A stretch of DNA of 64,000 nt from Rotaria sp. Silwood1. Lineage: Eukaryota > Rotifera > Eurotatoria > Philodinida > Philodinidae. The DNA lies in the NCBI GenBank assembly GCA_905250075.1, contig CAJNOP010000665.1, positions 1 through 64,000 on the forward strand, in the 5' to 3' direction. A program made the translations under genes and the position numbers. The notes under the pieces are model-generated. The model was not told the origin of the DNA and searched no databases. It saw only the letters and a program-made list of their open reading frames with translations. Shown one piece after another: positions 33,756-46,486 of the stretch; positions within the stretch are counted from its first letter, which is position 1; every line of letters starts with the position of its first letter.

Positions 33756-36316
33756 AGGTGTAGGTATAGCTGAAATAGTATGAGTAAGTGCGCGTAATAG
33801 AAGCCAATATTCACACTTCTAGTATTGATTTGGAACGCAGATTTCAAATCTTTTTTTGATTATCTTGAGTTTTATTCGGTGCCAGTTGCTCAACCAATTA
33901 ATTATGTTAAAATCCAGACTATGTTTATGTCAATATCTTGGTTATAGGCCTTTTACTAAATTAGGATCGATAAATATTCTTAATAAGACGCGCATTCGTA
34001 TTCATCGGCAGACTGCAATGGTCAATTCAATCAAATTTCATGACACGTCCTGGATACCATTGCGGCGAGTCGTATTTTCCACTTTTGCTGTTCCCTTATT
34101 CACGGGACTTGCTGCACTTAATCTGCTCTTCACAGGTTTACAACACGAGAATCTATATCATTTTTACTATATGTCGCTTAAAAGTGTGTATCAGTGTTTT
34201 TATTGGAAAGAAATGTGCTTTTCGTTTGTTAATGGAGAAAAATTACTGAATGATGTATATATATATATGCTATAAATATTGGTTAAAATGCTGCAAAGGT
34301 CTCACAAAAATCATGAGATGCTTACTTGATTGTAGGACAACTTTCTCTTAATGCATATAGAATGAAATAGAAGGAAAAGGTAACAAATGCACTGCCTACG
34401 TAGATCTAAACGATGTTGTCTTCATCTTGATATATTGGATTCAGTGACTAGTTGTATGTCATCACCTCTGGGGGAAGACGCTGTGTCAGAATTGAATGAC
34501 CATAAATTTGATTGTTTCCTATTGTTCTTGGACACGTTCTGGTGTGATATTAGTGTAATCCATTCGTCTATTTCTTTAGAGGTTCTACTTTTCGTTCTGT
34601 TCCTTCACAATTTTTTTGCTTTCTTTTTCTTATTCTTTTTTTCGTGTTATTCATGCTGCTTCTTTGGGATTGAAATACTCAGAGGATTTTAAAGACAATA
34701 CATATATAGCAGAATATATGAATGCAAAAAATACTATAGATAATACTTAACAATCAGTCGATCTTATTTCGTCAAAAAAAACACTTCTTTCGTAAACTTT
34801 GAGTAACTCAAGTTCTTGATATCGTACAAAACTAAATTTTAGTTTCTGAAGTATATTAAACATTTCTTTGTCGATCGATTGAAAAATAATCAATTAATGT
34901 TTAACAAGAAGCGTCACAATAGTTCCAAGATCATTTAGTACTAAATCTCAGAAAAATCTCCATTACTTATTATTAATAGGCTCTATTTCCTAATAAAAAA
35001 ATATCTCTTGGGTATCTCTTGACATGACGCTTGAGTTGATGTTTTTCTTTTTAAAATAATTCGAACTTGTCGATTTTTTCATTTCTTCGATACAAAAATA
35101 GGCAATGAAAAACAAGATGCATTTGTGTTCTTCATTCTGCCGATACATGTATTTTATTTTTCTATTTAAGCCGATCAGCGTTTTTTTATTTTCCTTATTC
35201 TGCCGTCAAATTAAGATATATATAGAAATATGAGCAAATGATTTAAAATATGTTCTAACTGATCGATAGAATAAGGGAAACAAAAAACGTTCATCGGCAT
35301 AAATAAGAAAATAAAATAAATGTCGCAGCAAGGTAAGAAACAGAAATACGTCTTTTATTTCACTTCACATTTTTGTATCGAAGAAATGAAAACAAAAACT
35401 AGATAAATTCGAATTGTTTTAAAAGAAAAATATCCGTCTATATGTCATGCCAAGAGGAATCCAAAAGGTGTTTTCTATTCCGAATAGAGGTGATTTATAA
35501 TAGCAAATTGATATTTTTCTGCAATTCATTACCATTTTGCATGCGAACGGTAGAAATAAAAAAAAAATACGATTATCAGCAGATACACAATTAGAGGTAA
35601 AATTCAATAAAAAATGATCTCGATGCTATTGTGATGCTTCTTCGTAAACATCAGTTGATTATTATTTTTCAAAGAGTCGATCGAATCTACTTAAGATATT
35701 ACGAATGATTTTCGATTTCTCGTTTTTCTTGGAAATTGCTACTCAATTTATATACAAATATTTGCTAATCAATACTAGCTAAAATTAATGGATGATATAT
35801 GGTCAAAATCCACTGAATTAGTTGATATCAAATGGTAACATACCTAGTGGAGAATATTGTGACCTTTCAAGATTGTTAACTTATTTTCGATACATTTTGA
35901 TGCAGAAATATCTATGAATATGTCGTGTTGCAGGTACAGTTCGTTTTTAGTTAAGTGTTAACTTAACGATGAAAGACATCTTTCAAGCGAATATGTCCAA
36001 ATTGAAAATCAGAGCATCTTTTTATAACTAGCCAGGTAACTCGAATAGGATCATCATGACATTTTACCAATGAATAAACGAACTTTAGGTTAGTACCAGC
36101 GAAGTATACATTCGATGAATTTTAGTTTAAAAGAAATGTTTAGTATTTAAAACAATAGGTTTTACCTTGTTCATTAATACCACTGGGTTTTCGAATATTG
36201 ATAAATGAAAAGTTATTGACAAAAGATATAGACAGTTCTTCAGATCTTTATTGTTTCTTTTTCAAATACTTATATAAATTATAGGTTGCACAATAATCTT
36301 CTTATATGTTATATAG
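33756..36316. other. Intergenic region upstream of the PLAT-repeat gene
   Basis: Open frames at 33856-34275 and 34387-34692 (the latter very Phe-rich) have no recognised domain. The first PLAT exon begins in phase 1 after an AG, so at least one upstream exon with the start codon must exist, here or further left. I could not identify it. Confidence 0.35.
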
Positions 36317-39300
36317 AGACTTTATATGCAATAATTGTATATACTGGTGACAAACGAGGTGCCGGTACAGATAGTCAAGTTTATATAACATTATTTGGAA
36401 ATAATGAAAAACGAACAGAAAAAATTCATTTAAAAAATTCTAACAATAAAGATCCATTTGAACGTAATCAAGCAGATAAATTTTGTGTTAAAGGTGATTA
36501 TATTGGAGAATTAACTAAACTTCGTATTGAACATGATAATACTGGTCGATTAGCTGGATGGTTTCTTGATCAAGTATCAATATTTATTTTCGTTTTTTTT
36601 TCTTATCTCAATGAAAATATTTCTATTTTATTTCATCAGATTATTGTGACAAATCTTTCTGATCCAGAAACAACATATTTTACAACATGTAATGAATGGT
36701 TAGCAAAAGATGAAGGTGATGGACAAATATCTCGAGATCTTATATTAAATAAACAATCAAGTGAAATACAAAAAGGTAAGAAAAAGAATTTTAGTTGATT
36801 TTTTTAAAACATTTTTTACTTGCTATGCATAGATAATCAATATAAAATAACAGTTTATACTGGGAATCAAAGAGATGCTGGAACAGATGTTGATGTATTC
36901 ATTACACTTTATGGTAATTTAGGTGAAACAGATGCGATTAAGCTAGATAATAAAAACAATAATTTTGAAGCTGGAAAGTAAGACTTATACATGATTCTCT
37001 ATGATAAAAAATATATATATATATATATTTTTTTTTTCTTTTCATAGAAAAGATGAATTTACAATTGAATGTCCAACTGTTGGTACATTAAATAAAATTT
37101 TAATAGCACATAATAATCAAGATTTTGCACCAAATTGGTTTTTGGATCGAATATTGATTGAAGATGTTAATGCACATCATATATATGAATTTTTATGTGA
37201 TAGATGGTTAGCAAAAGATGAAAATGATAAACAAACAGCTTGTTTCTTGTTTCCAAAAACATCAAGTGATCATGAAAAACAACCGATAGAAAGTAAATAA
37301 TGTTTTATTTTAAAACAAAACTGAATTAAATCTTTTCTTTTTTAAATTTTTAGCTATGTGTAAAGATGATGGTAAATAAAAATGAAACAAAATAAATATA
37401 TATATTCTTGGTTTTTAGATACTTCGTATAATATAAAAGTTTATACGGGTGATAAAATCAATGCTGGTACAGATTCACGAGTTTATGTAGTTTTACGTGG
37501 AAAAAATTCATCGTCAAGTCAAATAGTTTTGAGAAATGGAAAATTTGACAAAAAATCTATCGATAAATTTACAATTTATGCTTCAAATAATCTTAGTCCA
37601 TTAACAGCATTGTATATTGGACATGATAATAGTGGATTTGCATCTGGATGGTATCTCGATAAGGTTTGTTCAGATTGATTTAAGAATATCTAATTGATCA
37701 AAATCAATAGTACAAGAAACCATATTATGCTTTTAATCATCAATCAATCGCTCTATGAACATCTATAGAGGTGTATAGATCTATAGAGATAAACAGATGT
37801 AAAATTATTCAGGATAGAAGCAATAACTCCTTATTCAAAGGCGTTTCCTTTATCGCTTTTTGCCCTCATAATCAAAATATTCGATGTTTCAATACTTTTA
37901 TATCGTTGTTTTGTTACAGATTGATATTTTTTCTTAAAGAATCTGAATTTGCTACGAATTCAAATACACCATCAGATGTCAAAAGACTATCACAGTACGC
38001 TCGTACCCTACTAACTTTTTTCTATAGAATCACTTGAGAAAAGTTTTCTAGCGATTATTTTTGATGCAAAAGGCAGCTGATCTCCACTTTGATCCTTTTA
38101 CTACATACCATACCGGTATTTTTTAAAATTTTTTATTGAATTTTTTTTATAATGTGTAATTGATGTTTGCTGTAAGTCATACAATTGGTTCAATTGATAG
38201 ATACTTCGTTTTTATTTGAATATTCTACTACTGTTAGGTAACACTTACGAAATGATTTTAATTGAATATGAATAATGAACATGAAAATAACTACAACGTT
38301 TTGAATTAGGTTGACAGTTTTTCTAATAGTTACGCTCGGTTAACGAAGATAAGGGTCCTTTGAAGGTCTCTATGTTCTCAAGATTTATTTATTAATAAAG
38401 CTAATGTCTTAATAGATTGGTATTTGTAATATATAAAGTTCTTCTTGCTTATATTCAATACTAATATATTAAGCAGAGATGTAAGCAGATCGACTTTTCT
38501 CAAATGTGATCTTGTAAGTTTTTTTGTTTTAATGTAAATATTATGAAGATGCATGTATAGTAATAACGCGAAAGAACATTATTCATCATATCTGAATTAA
38601 TTTAAAAAACATTCAACTATGATTTAGATTTTAGAATAATAATAATAATATTTAGATTTGTCTGATGACATGTCATTGAAATAAATAATGATGAGCGATG
38701 ACTTTCACTGATAAGAATAAACTTTCAAAAAGAAATTTCAAGTAAAAAGTAGTAGACTCTAAGATAGATCTAATGGTTGGTTACTGATATTCAATAGCAT
38801 TAAATAAATTCTATTTGTTATGCTCACTAAAAGCTAAAACCAAATTCATATATTATATTTGATCAATGATTTTTCTCTTTCATTTCACAAAGATGAAAAA
38901 CATTTTAGGTTCTTGTTGAATGTCCAATTACAGGTATTCAACAAACATTTCCCTGTAATAATTGGTTAGCATATGATGAAAATGATGGACGTACTGAACG
39001 TCGATTAAAAGAAGATTTATCATTACGTAAAACTCATCGACCAAGTAAATAAATTAAAAATTATTTTCATTTATTTATTTTCTTTATTCAGGTGTTCCAT
39101 GGTACATATGGATGTATACAAATGATAAGAAAGGAGCAAGTACAAATGTTCAAGTAATTCTTGTTCTTTATGGTGATAATGGAAAATCACGGAATGTTAA
39201 ATTAGAAAGAAATTCAGATACATTACAACAAGGTCAATGTGATCAATTTAAAGCTGATATAAATGATGTTGGTATACCATATAAATTACGTGTTAGTCTT

Positions 39301-42300
39301 AATGATAAAAATTTATCTACATCATGGCATCTTGATCGAGTATAAAAGAAAAAAAATATCTATTGTTTCTTTTTTTTGTTTCTTATGAAAGTTTTAGATT
39401 GAAATGGATAATCTTAAAACAAATCAAGAATATATATTTCATTGTGGAAGATGGTTATCAAAAACAGAAGATGATAAACAAGTTATTCGAGAATTACCAG
39501 CTGAAGGATCAGAAATATCCAAACCTTTACCTATTGTTAAATATATAGTTGATGTATATACAGGAAATAAAATTGGTGCCGGTACCGATGCAAATGTCTT
39601 TATTAATATTTATGGTGAATATGGTGATACAGGAGGTTATTATATATAAGACTTGAATTCAATAAAATTTTAAATGAAAAAAAATTCTTTTTTTGTTTTT
39701 TCTCTAGTACGTTCATTAGAATATTCATTAAAAAATAAAAATAAATTTGAAAAAAATCAAGTAAAAATACATTTTAAAAATAATCATTTAAAAAAATTAT
39801 CTTTCATAGGTTGATAGTTTTATTATTGAATCTGTTTTATTAAAACAAATACGTAAAATTCAAATTGGTCATGATGGTACTGGTTAGTTATATTAATAAA
39901 AGAATTATTTTTTTGTTTTTATTTATGTATATAATCATTAAATAGGAGTAGGTTCTGGATGGTTTTTAAATAAAGTTATTATTCGTCAAGAAGATGGCTG
40001 TTATGAACCAACAACATTTATTTGTGATAGGTATTTAGAAAACAAAAAAAAAAATAGCAATATATATATATTGTTATTAAATAAAAAAACAAAATAATTT
40101 TTAGATGGTTTGCTGTTGATGAAGATGATGGACGAATCGTTCGTGAATTTATAGTAACACAACATTTAGATATGACAACATATAATATTAAAATAAAAAC
40201 TGGTGATGTTTTTCAAGCTGGTACTAATGCTGATGTACATTTAAAAATATTTGGTGAGAAAGATACTACAGATAAACTTCAACTTACAACAATAAATAAT
40301 AATACAAAAAATATATTTGAACGTGGACAAATCGATAATTTTACATTTGAATGTTATGATCTTGGCAAAGTTTGTTAATTTTTCATTTGTATTAAGATTA
40401 TTTTAAATATTATCAATAGATTGAACACATACTTATTGGACATAATGGAAAAAATCTTGGTGCTGGATGGTTTCTTGATTGGATTGAAATTGATGTACCA
40501 AGTCGTCGAGAAGTTTATAGGTATGAGTTCATATATATATATACATAATATCGAGTGTCTGTTATCAGGTTCAAAGGCAAAGATAAAGTCCTAAAATATT
40601 ACTTAAACGTTCTAGAAAGGCATCCAGAATTATTAATCAATGAAATTGACTTCTTCTTGAAATTGAGTTTCATATTTTTTCAATAGTCAATTCAGATCTC
40701 AAGATTCGATTATTTTTCAAATTAGACTGTTATATCTCATTTCGGCTGCATACCGTCGACTCAAAATTCGATATTATCGATTATTTATAGAGTCGTGTTA
40801 TCTAATGTTCATATGAAAAGTGTTTTTGGTTTTGTTTTCAGCTCTTTTAGGATGAATAATATATCAAATGAATATTCATTCTTTATACTTTGACTAATAT
40901 TGCACTAGTTTTCTTCTGAATAATGTTTGATAAACTTTTATTTTCATTAAAAAAGTCAGTTGTAATCGATTCAAAGATATGTGAAAAAATTAATTTAGTC
41001 AAGACGTTAGTCTTATTATTAAAAGACACTTCTCCATATTAAAAAGGTAGGAAAATTAAAAAAAAAACGATGTTTTCAGTGAATTTATTTTTTGATGTAT
41101 CCTTGAGAGATTTTGCTGAAATACAAGAAAATTTCGGCTTTTCAGTGATGAAGACTTAGATCTATTTGTATCTTTGGATAGATAGCGTAGTCGACATTCG
41201 CAAACTTCTTCTCTTTTTTGTTATTTTTCACAGATGTTTTTCTCTTCAACATCGTCAATTTACCAGCAAAATCATAGAGTTTCCAATATATTTAAGGATG
41301 AAGATCCGTAATATTATTAGGAAAAAACTTAAATCTACTATCTAACAGTAAAAAACAGTGAAAGCAGCACAAATTTCAACATTTTTTTTTCCTTGACCAA
41401 TACTGTCTGTTGTTTCGAGATTGCTGAACTATGATCAATATACTAGGTATCGGAGCAATTTTCAGTTGAGATTTAGGGTATCTTCTAGCTCTTAATGATC
41501 AAAATCACATTCGGGTGTATTTATTTGTTTTTTTTCTTAAAAAAAATTTTCTGGTGGCTTTAGACAGACCTCACAAAAATTTGCATTAGGAAAACAATAC
41601 ATTTTCTGACAGGTCTTCTAGTATCTCAGTTCTCCTAAGCAAAAGAAACAATGTTTTTCAACGAAAAAACATCTAAATCAGTCATACAAAATGAATTGTG
41701 AATGTTTGCGAGAAAATCTTCAAGTCATTTTTTGGTTCCTGTGCTCTCATTTATTTCATGGAAGGAAGCATTAGAAAAATTGTAATATATGACAATTCTT
41801 ATTCTACTAGTCGAGATTTATCTATCCTGAATGTTTCATAAGCTTTTGGAACTCACATATAGTTCCGAAGAAAATAGTTTGTATAAGTTGTAAGTTGAAG
41901 TTTTTCGGCTTTCTTCCCCATTACAGTCTTGTCTTATTTGCTATTTAAATCAAAGCTTATAATAGAAAAAAATATTTACCTTACGAAAGCAAGATATGTA
42001 AAAGAAAAATAAGGAGCGAATAGCAAAAATAAGACGTCCGTAAAAAAGAATGAAAAAATTCTTATTCAAATTGTAGAAATAAACGAGACAAATCCTTACT
42101 CGACTGATTGATTAGCTTGCAGCACAACGATAATCTACGAGAGATTTCTTACTTGACGTTGTTTGTATTACTCTAGTGAGGTTTAAGAGCACTAAAGGCC
42201 AATAAGTAGTAGCGAGATCAATCGCGATAATATAAACGAAAAACAACGGCGTTGCTACCGCGATGGTATTTACAAACGAATGTTGTGACTTTCAATGTTG

Positions 42301-45300
42301 TAACTATATTTAACTACAACTGCTGTCACTGACACATGAGATTCATTGAATCTTAGAATGTTTCATTGGTTGGCACCAAAATTTCATGTACGTTCATATA
42401 GTTTTAAAATATTCTCTGAGAATGTTGCTGCCATCGCGCTACGATGGATATCTCTAATGAGTAGTCTCTGTTATCTTATTCCATGGATAGATTTGATTAG
42501 AGATTTCTTTGTTTAGATAAATTAAATTCGTTTTAGTATATGTTTATCTTCTATTTCAATAGATTTGCCTGTTATCGTTGGTTAGATAAAAAAGAAGGCG
42601 ATGGGAAAATTGAACTTAATTTAATACCATTAGACATATTTAAAAACACAAGTCGTAAATATCAAAATAATTCAATTTAATATTGAAATATAATTTAAAT
42701 AAAATTAATAATAATTTTGTTATATAGTTATTCCATATGAAATAACAATTTTTACTGGTGACAAAGTTGGTGCCGGTACAAATGCGAAAATATTTATTCA
42801 AATATTTGGTTCACATGGTAAAACAGACGAAATTCTTCTTAAAAATGAATTCGATTCATTTGAAAGAAAATCAGTATAAATAATTTTCAATAAATTTTTT
42901 GTTTTATGTTTTCAATACAAATTTTTTTTCAGGTTGATAAATTTAAAATCGAAGCTCCTAATGTCGGACAAATTGAAAAAATTCGAATTGGTCATAATTC
43001 AGAAAAATTTGGTGCAGCATGGTATCTTGAAAAAGTAAAGTTTTATTTTGTTGCTTGTTTTTTTGATTTTATCAAAATTTTAATTTAGATACTTATTCAA
43101 CAACATTTACATGAACCATTTGATAAACAAAACGAAGTATTAAATCCGAATGTTGAAGAATATTGGTTTGTTTGTCGAGAATGGTTTGATAAAGGTCAAG
43201 GTGATAAACAAACTATTCGAGAATTATTACCAACTAATGAAAATGAACATATATTGAGCGATCAAAAAGGTAAAAGAACAAAAAAAAACTTTTTTTTAAA
43301 GTCAATAGAAAAATATTTTATTAGAAACAACTTATCTTGTACATGTTTTTACGGGTGATAAAAGTGGTGCTGGTACAGATGCAAATGTTTTTATAACAAT
43401 CTATGGTCAATATGAAGATTCAGGTAAACAATTAGATTTCATTTTATTTAAAATAAATAAAGAATTATTATAGGTGAACATCAATTAACAACATCAAAAA
43501 CAAATATCAATAAATTTGAACGAAAACAAGTTTGTTTGTTTTTTTATGTTGTATTTTCAAATCATGTATTTCTTTTTTCTTTTCAATTTAAGGAAGATAT
43601 TTTTGAAGTCAAAGCTCCAACATTGGGAAAATTGACAAAAATTAAAATTCGACATGATAATACAGGAGTATGAATATTAGACTGAAAGTTAATCTTTAGA
43701 CTAGTATGCACTTAACAAACTAAATCTGAAGCTTCGGAGTAACTTTTCTTGAAAGACGAATAGCATAACTTTAGTAATAGAAAAGTTCATTCGAAACTGT
43801 TTGATTCTCAAATTTTTACTTCAACAACAAGGTTTAGAATGTAAAAATTTCACATCAATTGTTTTTATAACGAACTATCAAACAGTTTTTTTGAATAGGA
43901 ATTTACAAGATAGTTCTGGTTTTGATCCCACGAGACTAGAATCGTATTTGAGGATGTGGCCTCATAGACCTTTTCTAAGAATATTTTAAACTTTTATTCT
44001 GAAAGACGAAGTTTATCGACACAGCAGAAAAGGTAGTGCTTGTGACTATAATAGAAAAATTAGACTTTGTCCGATGCCAAAAACAAAATGTAGCATTTTT
44101 CTTCTATATATAATCAAGTTTCGATTATTTTTACGAACTTCTGATCTTTCATGATTGTTTTATAATCATTTTTCGACGTATTTTAAAACGATCGAATAAA
44201 TAATGCTTTTCTTAAAAGCGGGTTGCTCATAGAAAATAAAAAGTTCTGAATTAAGTTTGATTAGATTCTGAATCAATTCAAAGAGTTTTACAAATTATTA
44301 CAGCAAAGCTGTTGAATTTTGGAAGCGAAACTGGAACTAAAAAAAGGCGACTTTGCAGACCCTTACTTTTGAAATGAGCTATAATCCATAACCGAGCAAA
44401 GCAGAACAGTAGAGATTTCATTCATCTTGTTTACGAGTAGCTTGTTATAAAGAAGTTTCAGTTCAGTATGAATTTTTAATATAGCTCTCATGACTTATAG
44501 GTATGAATCGCTATCGTCACCTAAGAAGATGAGCTTACTTTTTATTGATAAGAATTTTCATTTATTTTCTATAGAAAGTTATGCTACTTTTTCATTCTGA
44601 ATATTTCTTCTCTATGAAAGTCTTTGATAAAAATTCAATTTTTTTTGTTTATTTCTACAGATATCTTCTGCATGGTATCTTGATCGAATTGAAATTGTTG
44701 ATCCTGAAACTGTCATTAAGTAAATATAATAGAAAAAAATTGAAATAAAAATCCTTCTATTATTTAAAAGATATCATTTTATATGCGAAAAATGGTTAGC
44801 TGTCGATACAGATGATAGAATGATATCATTCGAAATTCTTGCTCTTGAAAATAAAGTAATTTCTGAATCAATTGGACATCAAAGTAAGTTTTTAAAAGAA
44901 AAGAATTCATTTTAATAAATAATTGATAAAATAATATTTTCATCTATAATCTTTCTCTTCGGATATATCTTCTTTTTGGTTATAACTTTAGCTACAACTT
45001 ATCGAATTAATGTAATTACTTCGAATAAATTTGGTAGTGGTACAGATGCTAATGTTTATATAATTATATTTGGTGAACATGAGAATACAGGTGAAATTTA
45101 TTTCTATTAAATAAAAGAAAAATATGTTTATTTAAATAATAGGCAAAATTCCATTAGTTAAATCAAAAACAAATAAAGATCCATTTGAAAAATGTCATAG
45201 AGATCTCTTTGAAATTGAAGCTATAGATATTGGTCAACCAGAAAAGATTAAGTATAAATAAAATATTATCAAAGAATTACTTAATTCTTTTTTTGTTTTA

Positions 45301-46008
45301 AGAATTGGTCATGATAATTCAGGTTTTGGATCAGATTGGTTATTAGAATGTGTAGAAATTAATGTACTAAAATTAGATCATACATGGATATTTCCATGTG
45401 GAAAATGGTTACATAAAACAAAAGATGTTACTCAATTAGAACTTGAATTATATCCAAAAGAAATATCAACTGGAATCTATTCATCATGTAAGAACATTAA
45501 AAAAAGAGTATGCTCAATTAAATATGTAAAAATATTTCATTAGATGTTCCATATCAAATAAAAATTTGTACATCAAATATTTTTGGTGCAGGAACAGATG
45601 CTAATATTTATATTCAAATCTATGGTCTTCAAAAATCAACTGATCAAGTTATGTTATGTAGTAAAATAGATCGACATGGAAAATTTCAAAGAGGTTCTAC
45701 AGATATTTTTATACTTGAACTTGACGATGTTGGAGATTTTATGGAAAAAATTCGTATTGGACATGATAATAGTGGTTTTGGTAAGAGAAAATAGACAATT
45801 GAACATGAATTATTTCGTTTTTTTTTGTTAAATAGGTCCAGCATGGCATTTAAATCATGTTGAAATTCGTCGATTAATTAAAGGTGAAAAAACAAATACA
45901 TATGTATTTCAATGTAACCGTTGGTTTGCTAAAACTGAAGATGATGGATCTATTGTGCGTGAACTTTTTCCAGAAAAACTTATTAAAGAAAAGCTTAATA
46001 AGAAATAA
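36317..46008 (+). CDS. Multi-PLAT/LH2-domain protein, ten modules in 28 visible exons, start not found
   Basis: Twenty-eight exons can be joined by GT-AG signals. They total 3968 nt, which with one base from an upstream exon makes 1323 codons including the TAA at 46006-46008. Ten PLAT domains are readable, each opening like YTGDKxGAGTDxxVYI and containing IxIGHDNSG, WFLDxVxI and CxRWLAKDEDDxxxxREL. Approximate spans: 36317-36775, 36833-37292, 37419-39044, 39092-39536, 39537-40170, 40171-42651, 42728-43269, 43325-44883, 44992-45487, 45544-46008. PLAT repeats are beta-sandwiches that bind lipids or proteins, as in LOXHD1 of hair cells; this protein is LOXHD1-like in architecture. Most introns are about 50-65 bp, but three exceed 0.9 kb (37664-38908, 40521-42562, 43668-44660). 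Exon 37354-37371 is only 18 nt. No TM segment is visible. The role is unknown. Confidence 0.85.
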
Positions 46009-46130
46009 ATATTGAACGTTTATACAGATGAATGTGAATAAACACATTCTCAAACAAATTAAAATAAATTTTGAAGAAAACAAATTGATTGATTTATAAT
46101 TGAAAGTAATCATTTACGGAAATATTTATA

Positions 46131-46290
46131 AACTTAAAATCCGATGTGATAATTATGAAATATTAAACTATTGGTTTTAAGAAAAAGTTGAAATTAAAGA
46201 TAAAAGATAAAATCTATGTATTTTATTGTTAACGATGGTTAGGAGAGGATAAAGATGATTCAAAACTTGAACAAATAATTTTGCTACTAA
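46131..46290 (+). pseudogene. Dead eleventh PLAT module
   Basis: After the gene's stop, the sequence still reads as the second half of a PLAT domain in two frames: NYWF, a stop, then EKVEIKDKR, followed after a shift by YVFYC, a stop, and RWLGEDKDDSKLEQII. These match the WFLDxVEI and CxRWLAKDEDDxxxxREL blocks of the intact modules. The first half is not recognisable. The gene, or a neighbouring copy, once carried more modules. Confidence 0.7.
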
Positions 46291-46386
46291 TAAACAAAAA
46301 AAAAATAAGATTGTGATGTAGTCGGAGAAATCTCATAGAGAAGACTCAGTCGTCAGTTTTCTAAATTTAAACGTGATTGATTTGAG

Positions 46387-46486
46387 NNNNNNNNNNNNNN
46401 NNNNNNNNNNNNNNNNNNNNNNNNNNNNNNNNNNNNNNNNNNNNNNNNNNNNNNNNNNNNNNNNNNNNNNNNNNNNNNNNNNNNNN
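46387..46486. other. Assembly gap of 100 N
   Basis: Exactly 100 unknown bases, the usual placeholder for a gap of unknown size. It lies just beyond the dead PLAT module, so a hard-to-assemble tandem PLAT region may be hidden here. Confidence 0.98.

Noticed and set aside
34387..34692. 101-codon frame with a Phe-rich end
   Set aside because: Poly-T-driven composition, no motif, no splice support.
36286..36316. Start of the PLAT gene at 36286
   Set aside because: The codon is TTG, not ATG, and an AG acceptor at 36315-36316 with the phase used by other modules explains the exon better.
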